A DNA stretch of 64,000 bases from Pseudoips prasinana (taxonomy: Eukaryota; Arthropoda; Insecta; Lepidoptera; Nolidae). The position numbers and the translations under genes were made by a program. Positions 1 to 10,559 of this stretch are shown in pieces. The first letter of the stretch is position 1, and every line of letters begins with the position of its first letter. The notes under the pieces are model-generated. The model was not told the origin of the DNA, did no database searches, and worked only from the letters and a program-made list of their open reading frames with translations. Where the stretch lies: positions 26,634,001 to 26,698,000 of the forward strand of contig OX621247.1 of the NCBI GenBank assembly GCA_951640165.1, given 5' to 3'.

Positions 1-850
1 CCCCTTTTTGTCAATGTTGGCAGACACTCCTTGACCCAACGTTTCCAAACTAAATCTGCCAGTCTCTGAGATCGTCGCCATGATCGTCTGAGTAAATCTG
101 TGTCATTAAAAGTGTCTAAGGTCTGAGTCGTAAAATCGGTCACACCGCCAAAAATAAAATGATTTGGTGTTAGTGGTGGATCGTCATCATGGTCAATAGA
201 AACGTCTGTCAATGGTCGGCTATTTACAAACATTTCAGTTTCAGTCAAAACAGTTAATAAAATTTGATGTGTCGGTGTCTGATCAATAATGTCGATTTTA
301 GGGCAGTCTTCACCGATCGAACCATTCTCTCCCAACAACCACCTTGATGTGGTGAGTTGGGACAAATGTTTCTCCAATTAACATGGCGAACACTCGAAAA
401 TTGGCGAAGTCGATCTTGATCAAGTCGTTCGACATAACGACGTAATTCGTTATCGGCACCTTTAAAAGTAGTCGCATTGTCAGACCAAAGCTCAAGTGGC
501 GTGCCACGTCTTGAGATAAAACGTCGTAAAGCCATTATAACGCTGTCGGATGTTAAATCATCGACAAGTTCAATGTGAATCGCTCGAACTGTAAGGCATG
601 TACTTTCACTGTCATTGGTCCAAAATAGTCTAGTCCGGTATACGCGAAGGCTCGTACAGCTGTCAGGCGTGATTCTGGGATTTGACCCATTATTGGAGGA
701 TTCGGTTCAGCCCGTTTATTTTTACATGTTTGACACTCTCGCCACGCCGCCTTGACAGCTGAACGCCCACGAAGCAACCAAAATCTCTGTCTTAAGTCAT
801 TGTGTACCTTTTCTTTTCCTATATGAGCTGCATCTTTGTGATATTGTAGA
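1..850 (-). pseudogene. BEL/Pao integrase, frameshifted
   Basis: Pieces in three frames make up an integrase. Around 720-835 is the HHCC zinc domain (HIGKEKVH ... CQTC). Around 610-650 is GLDYFGP with the first catalytic Asp. Near 480-500 is WSDNATT with the second, and near 345-355 is GCWERMV with the Glu. A small deletion with frameshift near 600 removes residues after MTVKV, and another frame change occurs near 270. The remaining 1-250 reads VNSRPLTDV, LTPNHFIFG and WRRSQRLADLVWKRW, the usual C-terminal part. All three acidic residues survive but the frame does not. Confidence 0.8.
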
Positions 851-1009
851 ATAAGTAACTTTACAAAATAGTCACGTGGGCATAAAATAATCGGATTTTT
901 GGTGTCATAGCTAGTAACGGTAGCAGAGTTTATACGGCTATGAGCGCGTATTAAACCGTCAGAGTCCAGAAATGGAACAAGTTTATAAAGCCTACTGTCT
1001 TTGCCTACA

Positions 1010-1561
1010 TTACTTGTGGTCTGTGTCTACATTACTTGTGGTCTGAAGAGTGTGCATCTCACCTGAAAATGTCCTTTTTTGACAGCCTTTCAACAAAAAC
1101 AGCTCTGCTGATCTGGTCTCCTCAGCCTGTAGTTCTCCTGATAGACGAACTGGCGATCGTAGATTGGCTATAAATCGCAAAATCCACGCTGTAGTGCGTA
1201 CCAATCGCCAATAAGATGAAAAACGCGTGATATCAGGAAGTGTTACATTACCTGTAGCAGTAGTTAGTAGAACGGTCTTAACTTCAGGGTCGTTGTAAAG
1301 ATCGGGCTCATGAGATATTTCAACTGTATCTTCATCGTGATGAAGAAATTCTGGACCTTCTAACCACATTGAACTTACTTCAGATATTGGTGAAGCCTCT
1401 CTAGTCGCAAGATCAGCAGGATTCAAGTGTGTTGGTACCCACTTCCAGCATTGAGGCTCAGTAAGTTCTAAAATTTCACTAACTCGGTGCGCTACAAAAG
1501 GCTTAAATCTTCCTACTTCCGATCTGATCCAACATAAAATAGTCTTAGAGTCTGACCACAA
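1010..1561 (-). pseudogene. BEL/Pao RNase H and connection remnant
   Basis: The frame reads WSDSKTILCWIRS, then WVPTHLNPADLATR, which is the RNase H region of Pao-type pol. It overlaps the end of the gag-pro-RT frame by 49 bp in a different frame, so the two are separated by a deletion plus frameshift. At its downstream end a 19-bp tandem repeat (copies at 1005-1023 and 1027-1045) is followed by a further frame change. No independent start is implied; this is a piece of the polyprotein. Confidence 0.8.
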
Positions 1562-4359
1562 AAAGACTCGAGAAATTTTGAGATCAATATTGTGAAACCA
1601 CCCTGTGCATGGATATTGATGACGTCATTAGCCAAGTTCTTTCCCTGCTCAATCGTATCCACAGAAATGATCAAATCATCCATGTAATGGTGATCTACAA
1701 TTGCTTTAACTGCTTCGGGATGAGAGTCTCTAAATCTTTCGGCGTTAATGTTCTTAATATACTGTGCTGACGCTGGAGAGCAGATAGCACCGAAGATCAT
1801 TACATTCATTTCATACTCATCGTTCTCCCATAAGAAACGTTGAGCTGAACGATCTCTTTCCATTATAACCACTTGATGAAACATCTCTCGAATGTCACCA
1901 ATCACAGCATATTTATGGCATCTAAATTGTAACAGCATACCGGGTAGCGAGTTCATTAAATCTGGTCCAGTTAACAAAAAATCATTTAATGACTTACCGT
2001 TAGACTTTGCAGCTGCATCCAGTACAAACCGTAGTTTATCTGGCTTGTTGGGGTTAAAAACTGCAAAATGTGGTAAATACCACGTCCGGTCGTTCCTGTT
2101 CTTGGCCTCGTCCGGTGTCAACTTGCGGGCGTAACCTTTGGTGAGATAATCATTAATCTTCTCATGATACTTACGACCAAACTCTGGAAACTTCGTCATT
2201 TTAAGTTTAATACCTTGTAATCGGGAGTAGGCCTGGGCGTAACTGTCAGGCATCGGTCCAATGTCGGCACGCCACAGAAGTCCGGTTTGCCAGCGTTTAC
2301 CTATGTACTTGGAAGTATCTTTCAGGATTTCGAGTGCTTTTATGTCTTGTCGAGACCGAGGTGTGTCAGAAGTAAACTTAACTCCAAAATCTTCAGTTCT
2401 AAAGGTCGCCTTATAAATGTTATTAAGCTCCTCACAAGAGCAAAGGTGTAGTACAGATGTCTCAAGCGGTAACCTTTTAACGGAAGTTGAAAAATTACCG
2501 TGTAGAGTATAACCTAAGTTAGTCAACGATAGTATAAGTCCTTTTCTGGGTCCTTGTATAATCTGTCTTGTAATAATTAACTCAATGTGGTCTTGTCCGA
2601 TCAAAAGGTCGACTTTTTGATCCTTCGTCACTATGTCAAAGTCAATATATTCCGTCAGAAAGTCAAGTCTATTTACAATATTGTCATAATTGTTTACAGG
2701 TAGGTTTAAATTATTTACAGTATGTACATTAAACATATCATACGCAACGTTGCACGAAGTCCCACGTACATTGAAGCTCACCAATTTCGATGTCGTGTCT
2801 ACCGACGTCATTCCATGGGCTCCTCTGATATGAAGCGGCTGATTTGGTCCGTCGAGACCAGCACGCGTAGCGAATGAAGCGTCTATCAGGCTCACTGCTG
2901 CCCCTTCATCTAGAAGTGCCGAAGTCTGGAACTCGCCATTTTGGCCACGGACTATAACTGAGACAACTTTAAGCAGTACTCGCCTTGTATTTAGACTTTC
3001 GGCAGTAGTGTAAACAGGTTTATTGTCTTTGATCAATGCAATGTCACTGCGTTCAGGGGTGATATTTGCTGGAATAATTGCCGTAGTCTTGGGTTCAGCA
3101 TGTAGAACTTGGTGATGGACCCGAAAACATCGAGGCTTGTTGCATCTGCCTTTTAACTTACATTGTTTGAGCTGATGGTTGCCGGACAGACAAGCAAAGC
3201 AAAGTTTTGCCTCCGTGACGTATTTCCATTTTTCATCTACAGAGAGTTGTAGAAATCTTGGGCAAGCCGAAAGGTGGTGATTTGCCTTACAGTTGTGGCA
3301 GGTTTTAACAGGTATGGTCGTCATGAGTACGGGCTTTGGTTGCCGATTTCGATTCTTGTCGGTTTTTTCAGTTAAACGAGATGGTTGCACAGCAAATTCT
3401 GCTACTGACTTAGCTACTTCAATCAGCCAATCAGCGACATCTTCCAAAGTCGGGTGGGATTGTTTACCACGTATTCTGTCTAAACCCCATTGGAATTTTA
3501 GCGTATGCGGTAGTTTCGTCAAAACGTCTCGTATAAGTGTCGGGTTCCGTAGATGGTACGTTTGATTGTTGGATTTCATGACCGCTACAACATTTTGTAC
3601 TTCCGTCGCGTATTTTATGAGGCTATTTGTGTCATCTTGACGTATGTCCTTAATGGCATGAATTCTGTTCAACATGGTATCAATTATAAGCTCAGGTCGA
3701 CCAAACCGTAACTTCAGTGTATCAATAATACGGTCTAGGTTCGAGGCAGTAACCAAAAGCGGGAACACTGCGTCACGTGCCTCCCCTCGAAGGCACCTAG
3801 CTAGTCGTGCTATGTTCTCCTCTTTCGTATAGCCACAAAGCTTAGATGTCGTTTTGAATTGTGAGTAGAACAGGGTCCATTCGTCAGGGCTACCAGAGAA
3901 TGTTGGCAGATCTTTGAAATTACCCGCCTGTCTAGCCATGATTTTTTTCATATCGTGTGTGTTAACTGTTGTCAATTCGCAATTGTTTTCCTCTCGAGAA
4001 CGAGGCAGAGATGGCAGAGATTTCAATGAACCAGCAGTAGAGCTCATAGCACTAAGTTCACGTCTGGCTTTTTCGAGAATATTTTTCGAAAATGCGGCTA
4101 TTTTGTCCTCCGCCTCTTGGACTATTTTCTCTTTTAATGAGTATTTCTTACCTGATGAGCACGTGTAATCCGTGTTTTCAATTCTTTGGTTATTCGTATG
4201 AGCTCTTGATAGTACGGAGATGAAAGATCGAGTCGCATTCGCCTCCTTACTCCTCGACGAGCCTGTGGCAGGAGCTTTGTCGAGCTTCCGTGCCGTCTGG
4301 TCACCGCCGAAGTCGTCACCCAAGCGCGGCGCACTTTTGCTCTTCGAGCGTGTCAACAT
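1513..4359 (-). CDS. BEL/Pao gag-protease-reverse transcriptase polyprotein, C-terminally broken
   Basis: The ORF is 948 residues. Residues ~140-300 resemble the BEL/Pao gag domain (DUF1759-like). Residues ~353-418 carry Cys/His zinc-binding motifs (CHNC, CFAC, CNKPRC). Residues ~478-610 are the retropepsin-like domain (DUF1758-like) with LLDEGAAVSLI at the active site. Residues ~700-915 are RT, with the first catalytic Asp near D822 (GDIREMF) and the YMDD box at 892-895. After HAQGG (917-921) the reading loses similarity and stops, and RNase H sequence follows in another frame. Full-length relatives continue for roughly 300 residues here, so the fingers-to-RNase H link is deleted. The gene would have made virus-like particle proteins and the polymerase for retrotransposition. 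Start: the ATG at 4359, 60 bp from the LTR. Confidence 0.88.
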   Translation of the reverse strand: MLTRSKSKSAPRLGDDFGGDQTARKLDKAPATGSSRSKEANATRSFISVLSRAHTNNQRIENTDYTCSSGKKYSLKEKIVQEAEDKIAAFSKNILEKARRELSAMSSTAGSLKSLPSLPRSREENNCELTTVNTHDMKKIMARQAGNFKDLPTFSGSPDEWTLFYSQFKTTSKLCGYTKEENIARLARCLRGEARDAVFPLLVTASNLDRIIDTLKLRFGRPELIIDTMLNRIHAIKDIRQDDTNSLIKYATEVQNVVAVMKSNNQTYHLRNPTLIRDVLTKLPHTLKFQWGLDRIRGKQSHPTLEDVADWLIEVAKSVAEFAVQPSRLTEKTDKNRNRQPKPVLMTTIPVKTCHNCKANHHLSACPRFLQLSVDEKWKYVTEAKLCFACLSGNHQLKQCKLKGRCNKPRCFRVHHQVLHAEPKTTAIIPANITPERSDIALIKDNKPVYTTAESLNTRRVLLKVVSVIVRGQNGEFQTSALLDEGAAVSLIDASFATRAGLDGPNQPLHIRGAHGMTSVDTTSKLVSFNVRGTSCNVAYDMFNVHTVNNLNLPVNNYDNIVNRLDFLTEYIDFDIVTKDQKVDLLIGQDHIELIITRQIIQGPRKGLILSLTNLGYTLHGNFSTSVKRLPLETSVLHLCSCEELNNIYKATFRTEDFGVKFTSDTPRSRQDIKALEILKDTSKYIGKRWQTGLLWRADIGPMPDSYAQAYSRLQGIKLKMTKFPEFGRKYHEKINDYLTKGYARKLTPDEAKNRNDRTWYLPHFAVFNPNKPDKLRFVLDAAAKSNGKSLNDFLLTGPDLMNSLPGMLLQFRCHKYAVIGDIREMFHQVVIMERDRSAQRFLWENDEYEMNVMIFGAICSPASAQYIKNINAERFRDSHPEAVKAIVDHHYMDDLIISVDTIEQGKNLANDVINIHAQGGFTILISKFLESFCGQTLRLFYVGSDRK

Positions 4360-4418
4360 ATTTCTCGTGGACTGTATATCTTCATAGATTGGTATAAATT
4401 ACGGCTCGTGGGCCACAT

Positions 4419-4573
4419 GTTAAAGAAAAACCACAGAAATTCATGTCGTCTTTTATTCCATATTTTTCCTTTTACTGTCACAATCTTCTATATTTTACAA
4501 ACCTTTTTATCTGTCATGTCAAGTCTGTTCTTGAGGCGGCCAACGTCATTTCAGGTCTAAAAAGTCCGTAACA
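4419..4573 (-). repeat. LTR of the BEL/Pao element
   Basis: On the minus strand this 155-bp segment starts TGTTACGG and ends TTTAACA, so it has TG...CA ends with short inverted TGTTA/TAACA termini. It contains AATAAA (within GGAATAAAAG) as a possible polyadenylation signal. It is followed directly by TGGCCCACGAGCCG, a candidate primer binding site beginning with the expected TGG. The boundaries are inferred from one LTR only because the partner copy is off the left edge. Confidence 0.65.
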
Positions 4574-5090
4574 AATGTATTGAAAATATTATAATTATAG
4601 AACCCCGAGGAGAGTTCATGATTTTTAGATGGAGATGTTCGGTTTAAAGCGAAACTAGTGAGGCCTCCGGTAACTAGTTGTGTACAGGTAGTACCCATGA
4701 CATGAGTGCTTAAATCATGAGATGAGTGAGTAGATTTTCGTGTAACTTATATTCGTGTTCTTAGCTCTATTCATTTTTTAAAGTGATTCGCGCTTGAAGG
4801 GTTTTTTTAACACTTTAATTGGGAGGGACACTACACCCAAACAAGATTAAGTTAATCAGTGGCATATTATAAAGTCAAAAAAATGTGGCATGATAGCCAT
4901 TCACAGGTTAAGTACCTAATACTTTTTTTCATTTTTCTAAACTGGACACTAACTTTAATTTTTATTTTGGCGCAAGGCCGGCTATTTTGGAGTCCTTGGG
5001 CTTTGTTTAGTAGTATACGTTTTTCGGCAAAGAAAATGATGATAGTGAAGTGACTCAACGAAGATAATCAGAAAATGCCGTCGAACGGAC
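4574..5090. other. Unassigned intergenic sequence
   Basis: AT-rich sequence between the BEL LTR and the next SINE. Small ORFs on both strands look random. I see no repeat family here. Confidence 0.4.
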
Positions 5091-5345
5091 TATAATATAA
5101 TAATAATAATATCTAGGTACAATGTCACACAGAACATCCTAGCCCCAAACTAAGCAAAGCTAGCTATGGGAACCAGGCGAAGATATACATACTTATATAG
5201 ATAGATAATTACTTATATACATAGAAAACATCCATGACTCATAACAAATATTCATGCTCATCACACAAATATTTGCACTTACCGGGATTCGAACCCAGAA
5301 CCACCAGCTTCGTAGGCAGGGGCACTACCAACTAGGCTACGGTAC
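5091..5345 (-). repeat. tRNA-derived SINE, family A
   Basis: On the minus strand the copy starts with a tRNA-like head: A-box-like TAGCCTAGTTGGTAGTG, then B box GGTTCGAATCC. A unique body follows, ending in TAGATATTATTATT-type repeats. The same sequence recurs at 9835-10076 (minus) and 48951-49205 (plus). Confidence 0.8.
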
Positions 5346-5384
5346 TATGTTGTATGGAATCATAATACATGCATAGACTCACGC

Positions 5385-5480
5385 CTGCTAGGGGTAGATA
5401 GAGACACCGGATTTCCATGATTCATGCTCCTTTGCCTCGTTCGCTCTCATTGAACAATTCTTCATACATGCTAATGGTCG
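5385..5480 (-). repeat. LINE 3' tail fragment, family RTE-B
   Basis: It matches the minus strand of the LINE tail seen more fully at 56085-56490 (reading KDRDKWKSVVSAYPSGKQA there). It is short and diverged, directly upstream of the truncated LINE at 5497. Confidence 0.55.
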
Positions 5481-5496
5481 TTAATAAAGAAGACAA

Positions 5497-7350
5497 AAGT
5501 GCGGAAATCCTATATACATTTCCGAAGTTAAAAATATAATACTATCACTAAAAAATACTAACTCAGTTGGGTATGACGAAATTAATACCAAAATTTTAAA
5601 AGAGGTAGGGTCTATTATTCCTGTACTGACACACCTCATAAACTTGTCTTTTGAAAAGGGAGTATTCCCTGATAAGTTAAAAAAGTCGATAGTTAAGCCG
5701 ATCCATAAGAAAGGGGACAAAACGAACATAATTAACTATAGACCGATAACTCTTATACCAGTTTTATCAAAAGTGTTCGAAAAAGCTATATACAAGAGAT
5801 TTATTGGCTTCCTAAATAAATTTAGTGTAATAAAGAGTGAACAGAATGGTTTTCAGGCAGGAAAATCAACAACGCTCGCTACTTTTAATCTTATGAATCA
5901 TGTCATTAGTAATATAGATGGTAAAAGGCCTACGACTGTGGTTTTCTTTGACATGACAAAAGCTTTTGACTTTGTGTCCCATAAATTACTTTTACAAAAG
6001 CTAGGCAACTATGGTATCAGAGGGCCCAGTTTAGAAATTATTAAATCCTACCTCAGTGAACGAAAACAATGTGTTGAAATATCAAACATTGATAAAGATT
6101 CAGTTGTAAATCATTGTATGTCCACGTATGAAATAAATAGCTGCGGGGTTCCACAAGGTAGTATCCTCGGCCCACTTCTCTTCCTCTTATACATCAATGA
6201 CCTCCCTAATGTTACAACCTATAGATGCACCTTATTTGCCGATGACATATCTATCGTACTGACTTGTGATGACAATGACTTAGCAAACTATGAATTGAAT
6301 ATAAATAAATTAATTAACACAGTAATTGACTGGCTCTCAAAAAATAATCTGACTGCAAACTTAAATAAAACAAACTACATACAGTTTCAAAATAAAGGCA
6401 GTAAACATAATAATTTAAATATAATATATAATGGACATTTCATTGAAGAAAAGAATAGTACAAAATTTTTAGGTTTGACGGTTGACAAACATTGTGACTG
6501 GAAGGAACATGTGAATGTAGTATGCGCAAAAATCAATAGATATGTATATGCCCTTGGTAGACTACGGATGACCATATCACAACAAACAGCGCTTACTGCA
6601 TACTATGGATATGTCGCATCTCTTTTAAGTTATGGTCTATTGTTATGGGGGAATTCTACTGATATTCAAAAAGCATTTCTGTGTCAAAAGAAATGTTTAA
6701 GAGCAGTCGTAGGTATAGCTCCTCAAGAATCATGCAAACCTATATTCCGGAAACTCAAAGTTCTCACCTTGCCTTGCTTGTATATTTTTGAAACAGGAAT
6801 ATTTGTGAAAACAAACAAAGATTTGTTTATGACGGCAAAGGAGATGTTTCCAAGAAACACTAGAAAAGGGGACCGACTAGTTATTGATAGAGTACCCAAT
6901 ACGACTATGTTCCTAAAAAGTCCATATGCCATGTGTATCAAGGTCTATAATGCTCTACCGGAGCCTATAAAAAATCTGCCGCTAAATAAGTTTAAACAAA
7001 AGCTTAAAATATGGCTTTTAGAAAAATCATATTATACAATAAAGGACTTTTTTATGGACAAAGAAAGAAAAATTGACATTTAACAATTTTTATTATTTAT
7101 ATCTCTTGACATTGTTTAGGTTTAATTTTATATCTTCTTAATTAATGTATTTTATGTCGTAATTTTTATTGTAGTAGTATTTTGTTAATTTTTTATTGTA
7201 TTTTGTTGATCTGTAATATTGAAATTAAAAAATGTAATAATTTCACATGTCTTCTACTACAGACAAGATAGGCAGCATGCACTTTCTAGATTAAGACCTA
7301 TATGTACCCTATTTTTGTGAATTAAATGATTCTGATTCTGATTCTGAACG
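5497..7350 (+). mobile_element. 5'-truncated CR1/Jockey-group LINE
   Basis: The open frame begins abruptly near 5497 and runs to the stop at 7083, followed by a ~265-bp 3' UTR. The copy ends in a TGATTCTGATTCTGATTCTG microsatellite, a tail type common in CR1/L2-like LINEs. A second diverged member of the same group lies at 57410-58085. The 5' end was lost at insertion, as is usual for LINEs. Confidence 0.8.
5644..7083 (+). CDS. LINE reverse transcriptase (5'-truncated ORF2)
   Basis: The frame stays open upstream to about 5497 without a convincing ATG; 5644 is a TTG, so no true start is present. Numbering from 5644: motif A is FFDMTKAFDF with D103, motif B is GVPQGSILGP (168-177), and motif C is the FADD box (D200, D201). 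The C-terminal part (NPxY-like region, YGLLLWGNS, then K-rich end) matches CR1/Jockey-type non-LTR elements. The endonuclease domain is missing through 5' truncation. No stop interrupts the RT, so this copy is fairly young, but it is not autonomous. Confidence 0.85.
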   Translation: MSFEKGVFPDKLKKSIVKPIHKKGDKTNIINYRPITLIPVLSKVFEKAIYKRFIGFLNKFSVIKSEQNGFQAGKSTTLATFNLMNHVISNIDGKRPTTVVFFDMTKAFDFVSHKLLLQKLGNYGIRGPSLEIIKSYLSERKQCVEISNIDKDSVVNHCMSTYEINSCGVPQGSILGPLLFLLYINDLPNVTTYRCTLFADDISIVLTCDDNDLANYELNINKLINTVIDWLSKNNLTANLNKTNYIQFQNKGSKHNNLNIIYNGHFIEEKNSTKFLGLTVDKHCDWKEHVNVVCAKINRYVYALGRLRMTISQQTALTAYYGYVASLLSYGLLLWGNSTDIQKAFLCQKKCLRAVVGIAPQESCKPIFRKLKVLTLPCLYIFETGIFVKTNKDLFMTAKEMFPRNTRKGDRLVIDRVPNTTMFLKSPYAMCIKVYNALPEPIKNLPLNKFKQKLKIWLLEKSYYTIKDFFMDKERKIDI

Positions 7351-7352
7351 TT

Positions 7353-7784
7353 CACTCACAAAAAAAAAAAAAAAAAAAAAAAAGAAGAATGAAAAGAAAT
7401 TGTTCCCCAGCTGTAAATGACAAAACAGAACAATAATAAAGATAACAAAAATGAATAAATACAATAACCAACTTGGTTTGAATAGGAGGAAGATGTTTAA
7501 TGTGGCATTCAGCTGTTTCTAATGGTTCTAATGGCGGCGCAAGATGTTTCATTAAGTTAAAGATATGAATTATGATTTTGGTAGTGATTAGACTTTTAAC
7601 CACAACGTAGATATTATGTAGATATATTTTTAGAGTTTCCTATCAAGATCGCATGTGTTCCGGGTTTTTTGTCGTCGTCAATCGCAACTTATTGCAAGCG
7701 TAACGCGTAAGTGCATCTAAAATTATCCATCGATCAAAGGGTACTATTTATTTTTATAGACTAAATTCTATAGCCTATATATAT
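7353..7784. other. Poly(A) tract and unassigned sequence
   Basis: An A run of about 23 lies at 7361-7383, just after the LINE tail. The rest is AT-rich without recognised repeats. Confidence 0.4.
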
Positions 7785-8335
7785 AATATAATAATAATCG
7801 TTTATTTTCTCCACACTTACATAACTTATGTCTTACAACTTAATGTAATTATCTATATAGTAGGGAGCTGGTGTCCAAAGTAGGCGTAAACCTGTATTAC
7901 GGATCATCAGGTCCTTCCCCGCAGTAAAATCACAACATATTCTACATTTTTATAAAAAATTAAAATATGAGCCTTTTATTTGGCAACGTAATGTTTAAAA
8001 AGGAAAAAGATTAAAAAAAAAATACCTAATTTAAAGTTAAAACAATATTTTTATACATTTCGAATCATGTCAAATAATTTGTATGTGTGTGAATGAGTGT
8101 GTGTATGTGTACGTGTGTCTGATGACTTACCTTAAGGTACTATCAGCCCTTCAGTTTGGAGATAGTCCATTTCATGCAGCCATTCTTTGACAACATGTTT
8201 GCATTTCATTTTAGTGAGTGGAATAGTTGACAAAATTCTGTTTAATTTGTTATATAAATTGCTACCTTGGAAGCAAAAAAAGCGCTGAGCGAAACTGGTT
8301 TTATAAATCGTTTTCGGGCAGACTCTCGTTTATAT
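7785..8335 (-). repeat. LINE 3' end fragment (RT C-terminus and 3' UTR)
   Basis: Minus-strand reading near 8330-8140 gives an open frame, with segments such as NLYNKLNRILSTIPL and CKHVVKEWLHEMDYL and then a stop. This is the usual extreme C-terminus of CR1/Jockey-type ORF2. The 3' UTR extends down to the ATAATAAT tail at 7785. Confidence 0.65.
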
Positions 8336-8379
8336 ATATAAGCCGTGTGGTTCCCGGCCCACAAAGAATAACTGGGCTA

Positions 8380-8595
8380 TCCCATTACATCCTGTGGGTG
8401 TCGTAAAAGGGAAACATCAGGTAATCAGGCAGCAGTGTCACCTGTTTACTATCTACCACCTGCCTGCGGTCATTAACTCGCATGCCAAGAGCGGTGACTA
8501 CGGTAAACTCCTCGAAATAAATACGTTGTGGAAACCTTTGGGCGAGGCCTGTGTCCAGCAATGGATAGTCCACTGCAGGCTGATGATGATGTGCT
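8380..8595 (+). repeat. SINE, family C
   Basis: It begins near GTGGGTGTCGTAAAAGG, contains GTCCAGCAATGGATAGTCC and ends GATGATGATG. It matches the minus copy at 9585-9785 and a partial copy at 37575-37705. This layout is typical of HaSE-like lepidopteran SINEs. Confidence 0.7.
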
Positions 8596-8620
8596 ATTAA
8601 AATTGTCGTATTTTTTTTAT

Positions 8621-8870
8621 ATTCTAGGACATTATTGTAACACGGCCATCTGATCCCAAACTAAGCAGAGCTTGACTATGGAAACCAGATGACTGATATT
8701 ATACTACGTACATACATATACTACTATTCATTTGTAAATACATACTTCTATAGATAACACCCAGACTCAGGACAAACAGACATGTTCATGCACACAAATA
8801 TCTGTCCTGGGTGGGAATCGAACCGTCGTGAAAAGCAAGCATTTGCCAACCACGCCAAGAGGCCTAGGCA
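8621..8870 (-). repeat. tRNA-derived SINE, family B
   Basis: Minus strand: a tRNA-like head with a B-box-like GGTTCGATTCCCACC, then CAGGACAGATATTTGTGTG, CCATAGTC, and the end GATCAGATGGCCGTG plus an ATT-rich tail. Other copies lie near 10330, 14410, 21950, 24163, 46190 and 57140. Confidence 0.75.
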
Positions 8871-9580
8871 AATTGTTTATTCACTTTAATTTTTAACAAA
8901 AGAAGCCGCAACTATTCCTAAAAATAGTAATACGATCGACATATCTTCGCCTTTATGGCGAACTGACGGTTCCATTTTAGTTCAAAACAAAATCCTATTT
9001 AAATAATAATAAGAATCAATTTAGACTTAAATGGTTGTTTTTTCGTTTAAACCTACCGATATTGGAATACAGTGTTCTTTTCCGCCAGGTCTCAGATGTG
9101 GGAACAAATTGACCCGCACCGCTTGTCCGAACACCAGATTTATTCTACTAAGGATACATGAAAGCTTATATAATACCGCACTTAAGTGCACTATATAGTA
9201 CATATATACAGGGATGAGCTTTACTAGTGCTAACTGTCGAAATCAGTAGCTCAGAAATGTTATTAGATAAAAGAAAACATAAAAAAACGCGTTTGTACGT
9301 AAAATTGCTGCCGCGAACAAACAGCAAACAAAATTGCTTTATCGAAAATTTGCTTTTTTTGAATGATTTCTTTAGAAAATTAATCACTGCATTTATTTCT
9401 AACTATATATGCGCCCGGTGCGCATAAAGTGCAGTTTTATTTGGATTGATTTGGCAATTCTATGTATGCCCTGTTCTTTTCATACGAGCTTTATTAGAGA
9501 TAGAGAGAGAGAGAGATGTAATGGCATTTGAAGAGAAAATAAAAAGATTTTTATTTTTTTACATTTAAATTGATTTGGAT
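8871..9580. other. Unassigned sequence with a short GA microsatellite
   Basis: A (GA)n tract lies at about 9499-9516. The ~80 bp before it (9435-9520) recurs in diverged form at 37780-37850, also close to a family C SINE. Nothing else is recognised. Confidence 0.4.
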
Positions 9581-9584
9581 ACAT

Positions 9585-9785
9585 CATCAGCCTGATATCG
9601 TCCAGACATAGGCCTCCCCCAAAAGTTTGTACAACTTTGCCATTGGCAAGGGTTTACCGTAGTCACCGCGTTTGGCACGCCAGTTGTCGACCGCAGTTAG
9701 GTGGTAGCTACCTCACAGGTGGCGCTGCTGCCTGACTACTTGATGTATCCCTTATCGCCTTTTACGACACCAAAGGGATGGTATG
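9585..9785 (-). repeat. SINE, family C
   Basis: Reverse-orientation copy of the 8380-8595 repeat. It starts CATCATCAG and ends in GCCTTTTACGACACCAAAGG. A (GTAG)n stretch at 9788-9806 follows. Confidence 0.7.
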
Positions 9786-9834
9786 GGTAGGTAGGTAGGT
9801 AGGTACACTTTATTGCACATCACAGAATAAATAA

Positions 9835-10076
9835 ATAAATCAAGGGACAATGTCACACAGATCATACTAGCCCCAAACTAAGCAAAGCTTGTACTATGGG
9901 TACCAGGCGACGATATACATACTTATATAGATAGATACATACTTATATACATAGAAAAAATCCATGACTCAGAAACAAATATTCGTGCTCATCACACAAA
10001 TATTTGCACTTACCGGGATTCGAACCCAGGACCACCAGCTTCGTAGGCAGGAGCACTACCAACTAGGCTACGGTGA
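9835..10076 (-). repeat. tRNA-derived SINE, family A
   Basis: Clear minus-strand copy of the 5091-5345 SINE, with B box GGTTCGAATCC and a GTGTGACATTGTCCC-type end. Confidence 0.8.
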
Positions 10077-10329
10077 TTTTCTACGGTGATTTACGGTGGT
10101 TTAGATGTATAGACATAGTTTCAATTTATGTACAATTGGCGTCTTATCGCATAAAAGCGATTTCTTCCAGACAACCGTTGGATGGACTAGATTAGCAATT
10201 GAGAAAAGTGGCTAGTAATGTACTGTAAAATAACTTTTTTGGTCCTGGTTTTATTTTTAGATCGGAATCCACACAATTTTATAAAGTAGTTTATTTGTTT
10301 ATTTAAGTAAACATATTGCCAAATAATAT

Positions 10330-10558
10330 AATAAGTAGTAGTTTATGTAGTATAACAGTTATCTGGTTTCCATAGTACACATGGCTACATATCAAGCTAT
10401 ACATTTCTAGTATAAGCTGATCCCGCGTTGTATAGGATTTCCATACAATGAGAGGTCAGAATATATTAGAATTGTGTAGCTTGATATGTAGCCGTGTACA
10501 AATTCTGCTTATTTTGGGATCAGATGGCCGTGTATGAATAATATCCCAGGATATTAGT
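10330..10558 (+). repeat. SINE family B (3' part), split by a MITE
   Basis: Only the 3' portion is present: TATCTGGTTTCCATAGTAC ... GGGATCAGATGGCCGTGT ... CCAGGATATT. A 119-bp palindromic insertion splits it between CATAGTA and TACAAATTCTGC. Confidence 0.7.
10378..10496. mobile_element. 119-bp MITE inserted in a SINE
   Basis: The termini are inverted copies of GGCTACATATCAAGCTA, preceded by CACAT at the left end and CAC at the right. The element is flanked by TA (10376-10377 and 10497-10498). A TA duplication suggests Tc1/mariner-type mobilisation. The host SINE gives the empty-site sequence by comparison with other copies. Confidence 0.7.
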
Positions 10559-10559
10559 G

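Larger units (their letters stand above)
1..4573 (-). mobile_element. BEL/Pao-type LTR retrotransposon, one end outside the window
   Basis: Read on the minus strand the order is LTR (4573-4419), short leader, gag with zinc knuckles, aspartic protease, reverse transcriptase, RNase H and integrase, running off the left edge. Protease upstream of an RT with a YMDD box, and the DUF1759/DUF1758-like gag and protease regions, are typical of BEL/Pao. The copy is dead: a large part of the RT connection domain is missing near 1600, and the RNase H and integrase frames are split by frameshifts. The second LTR and the target duplication lie outside the window. Confidence 0.9.
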
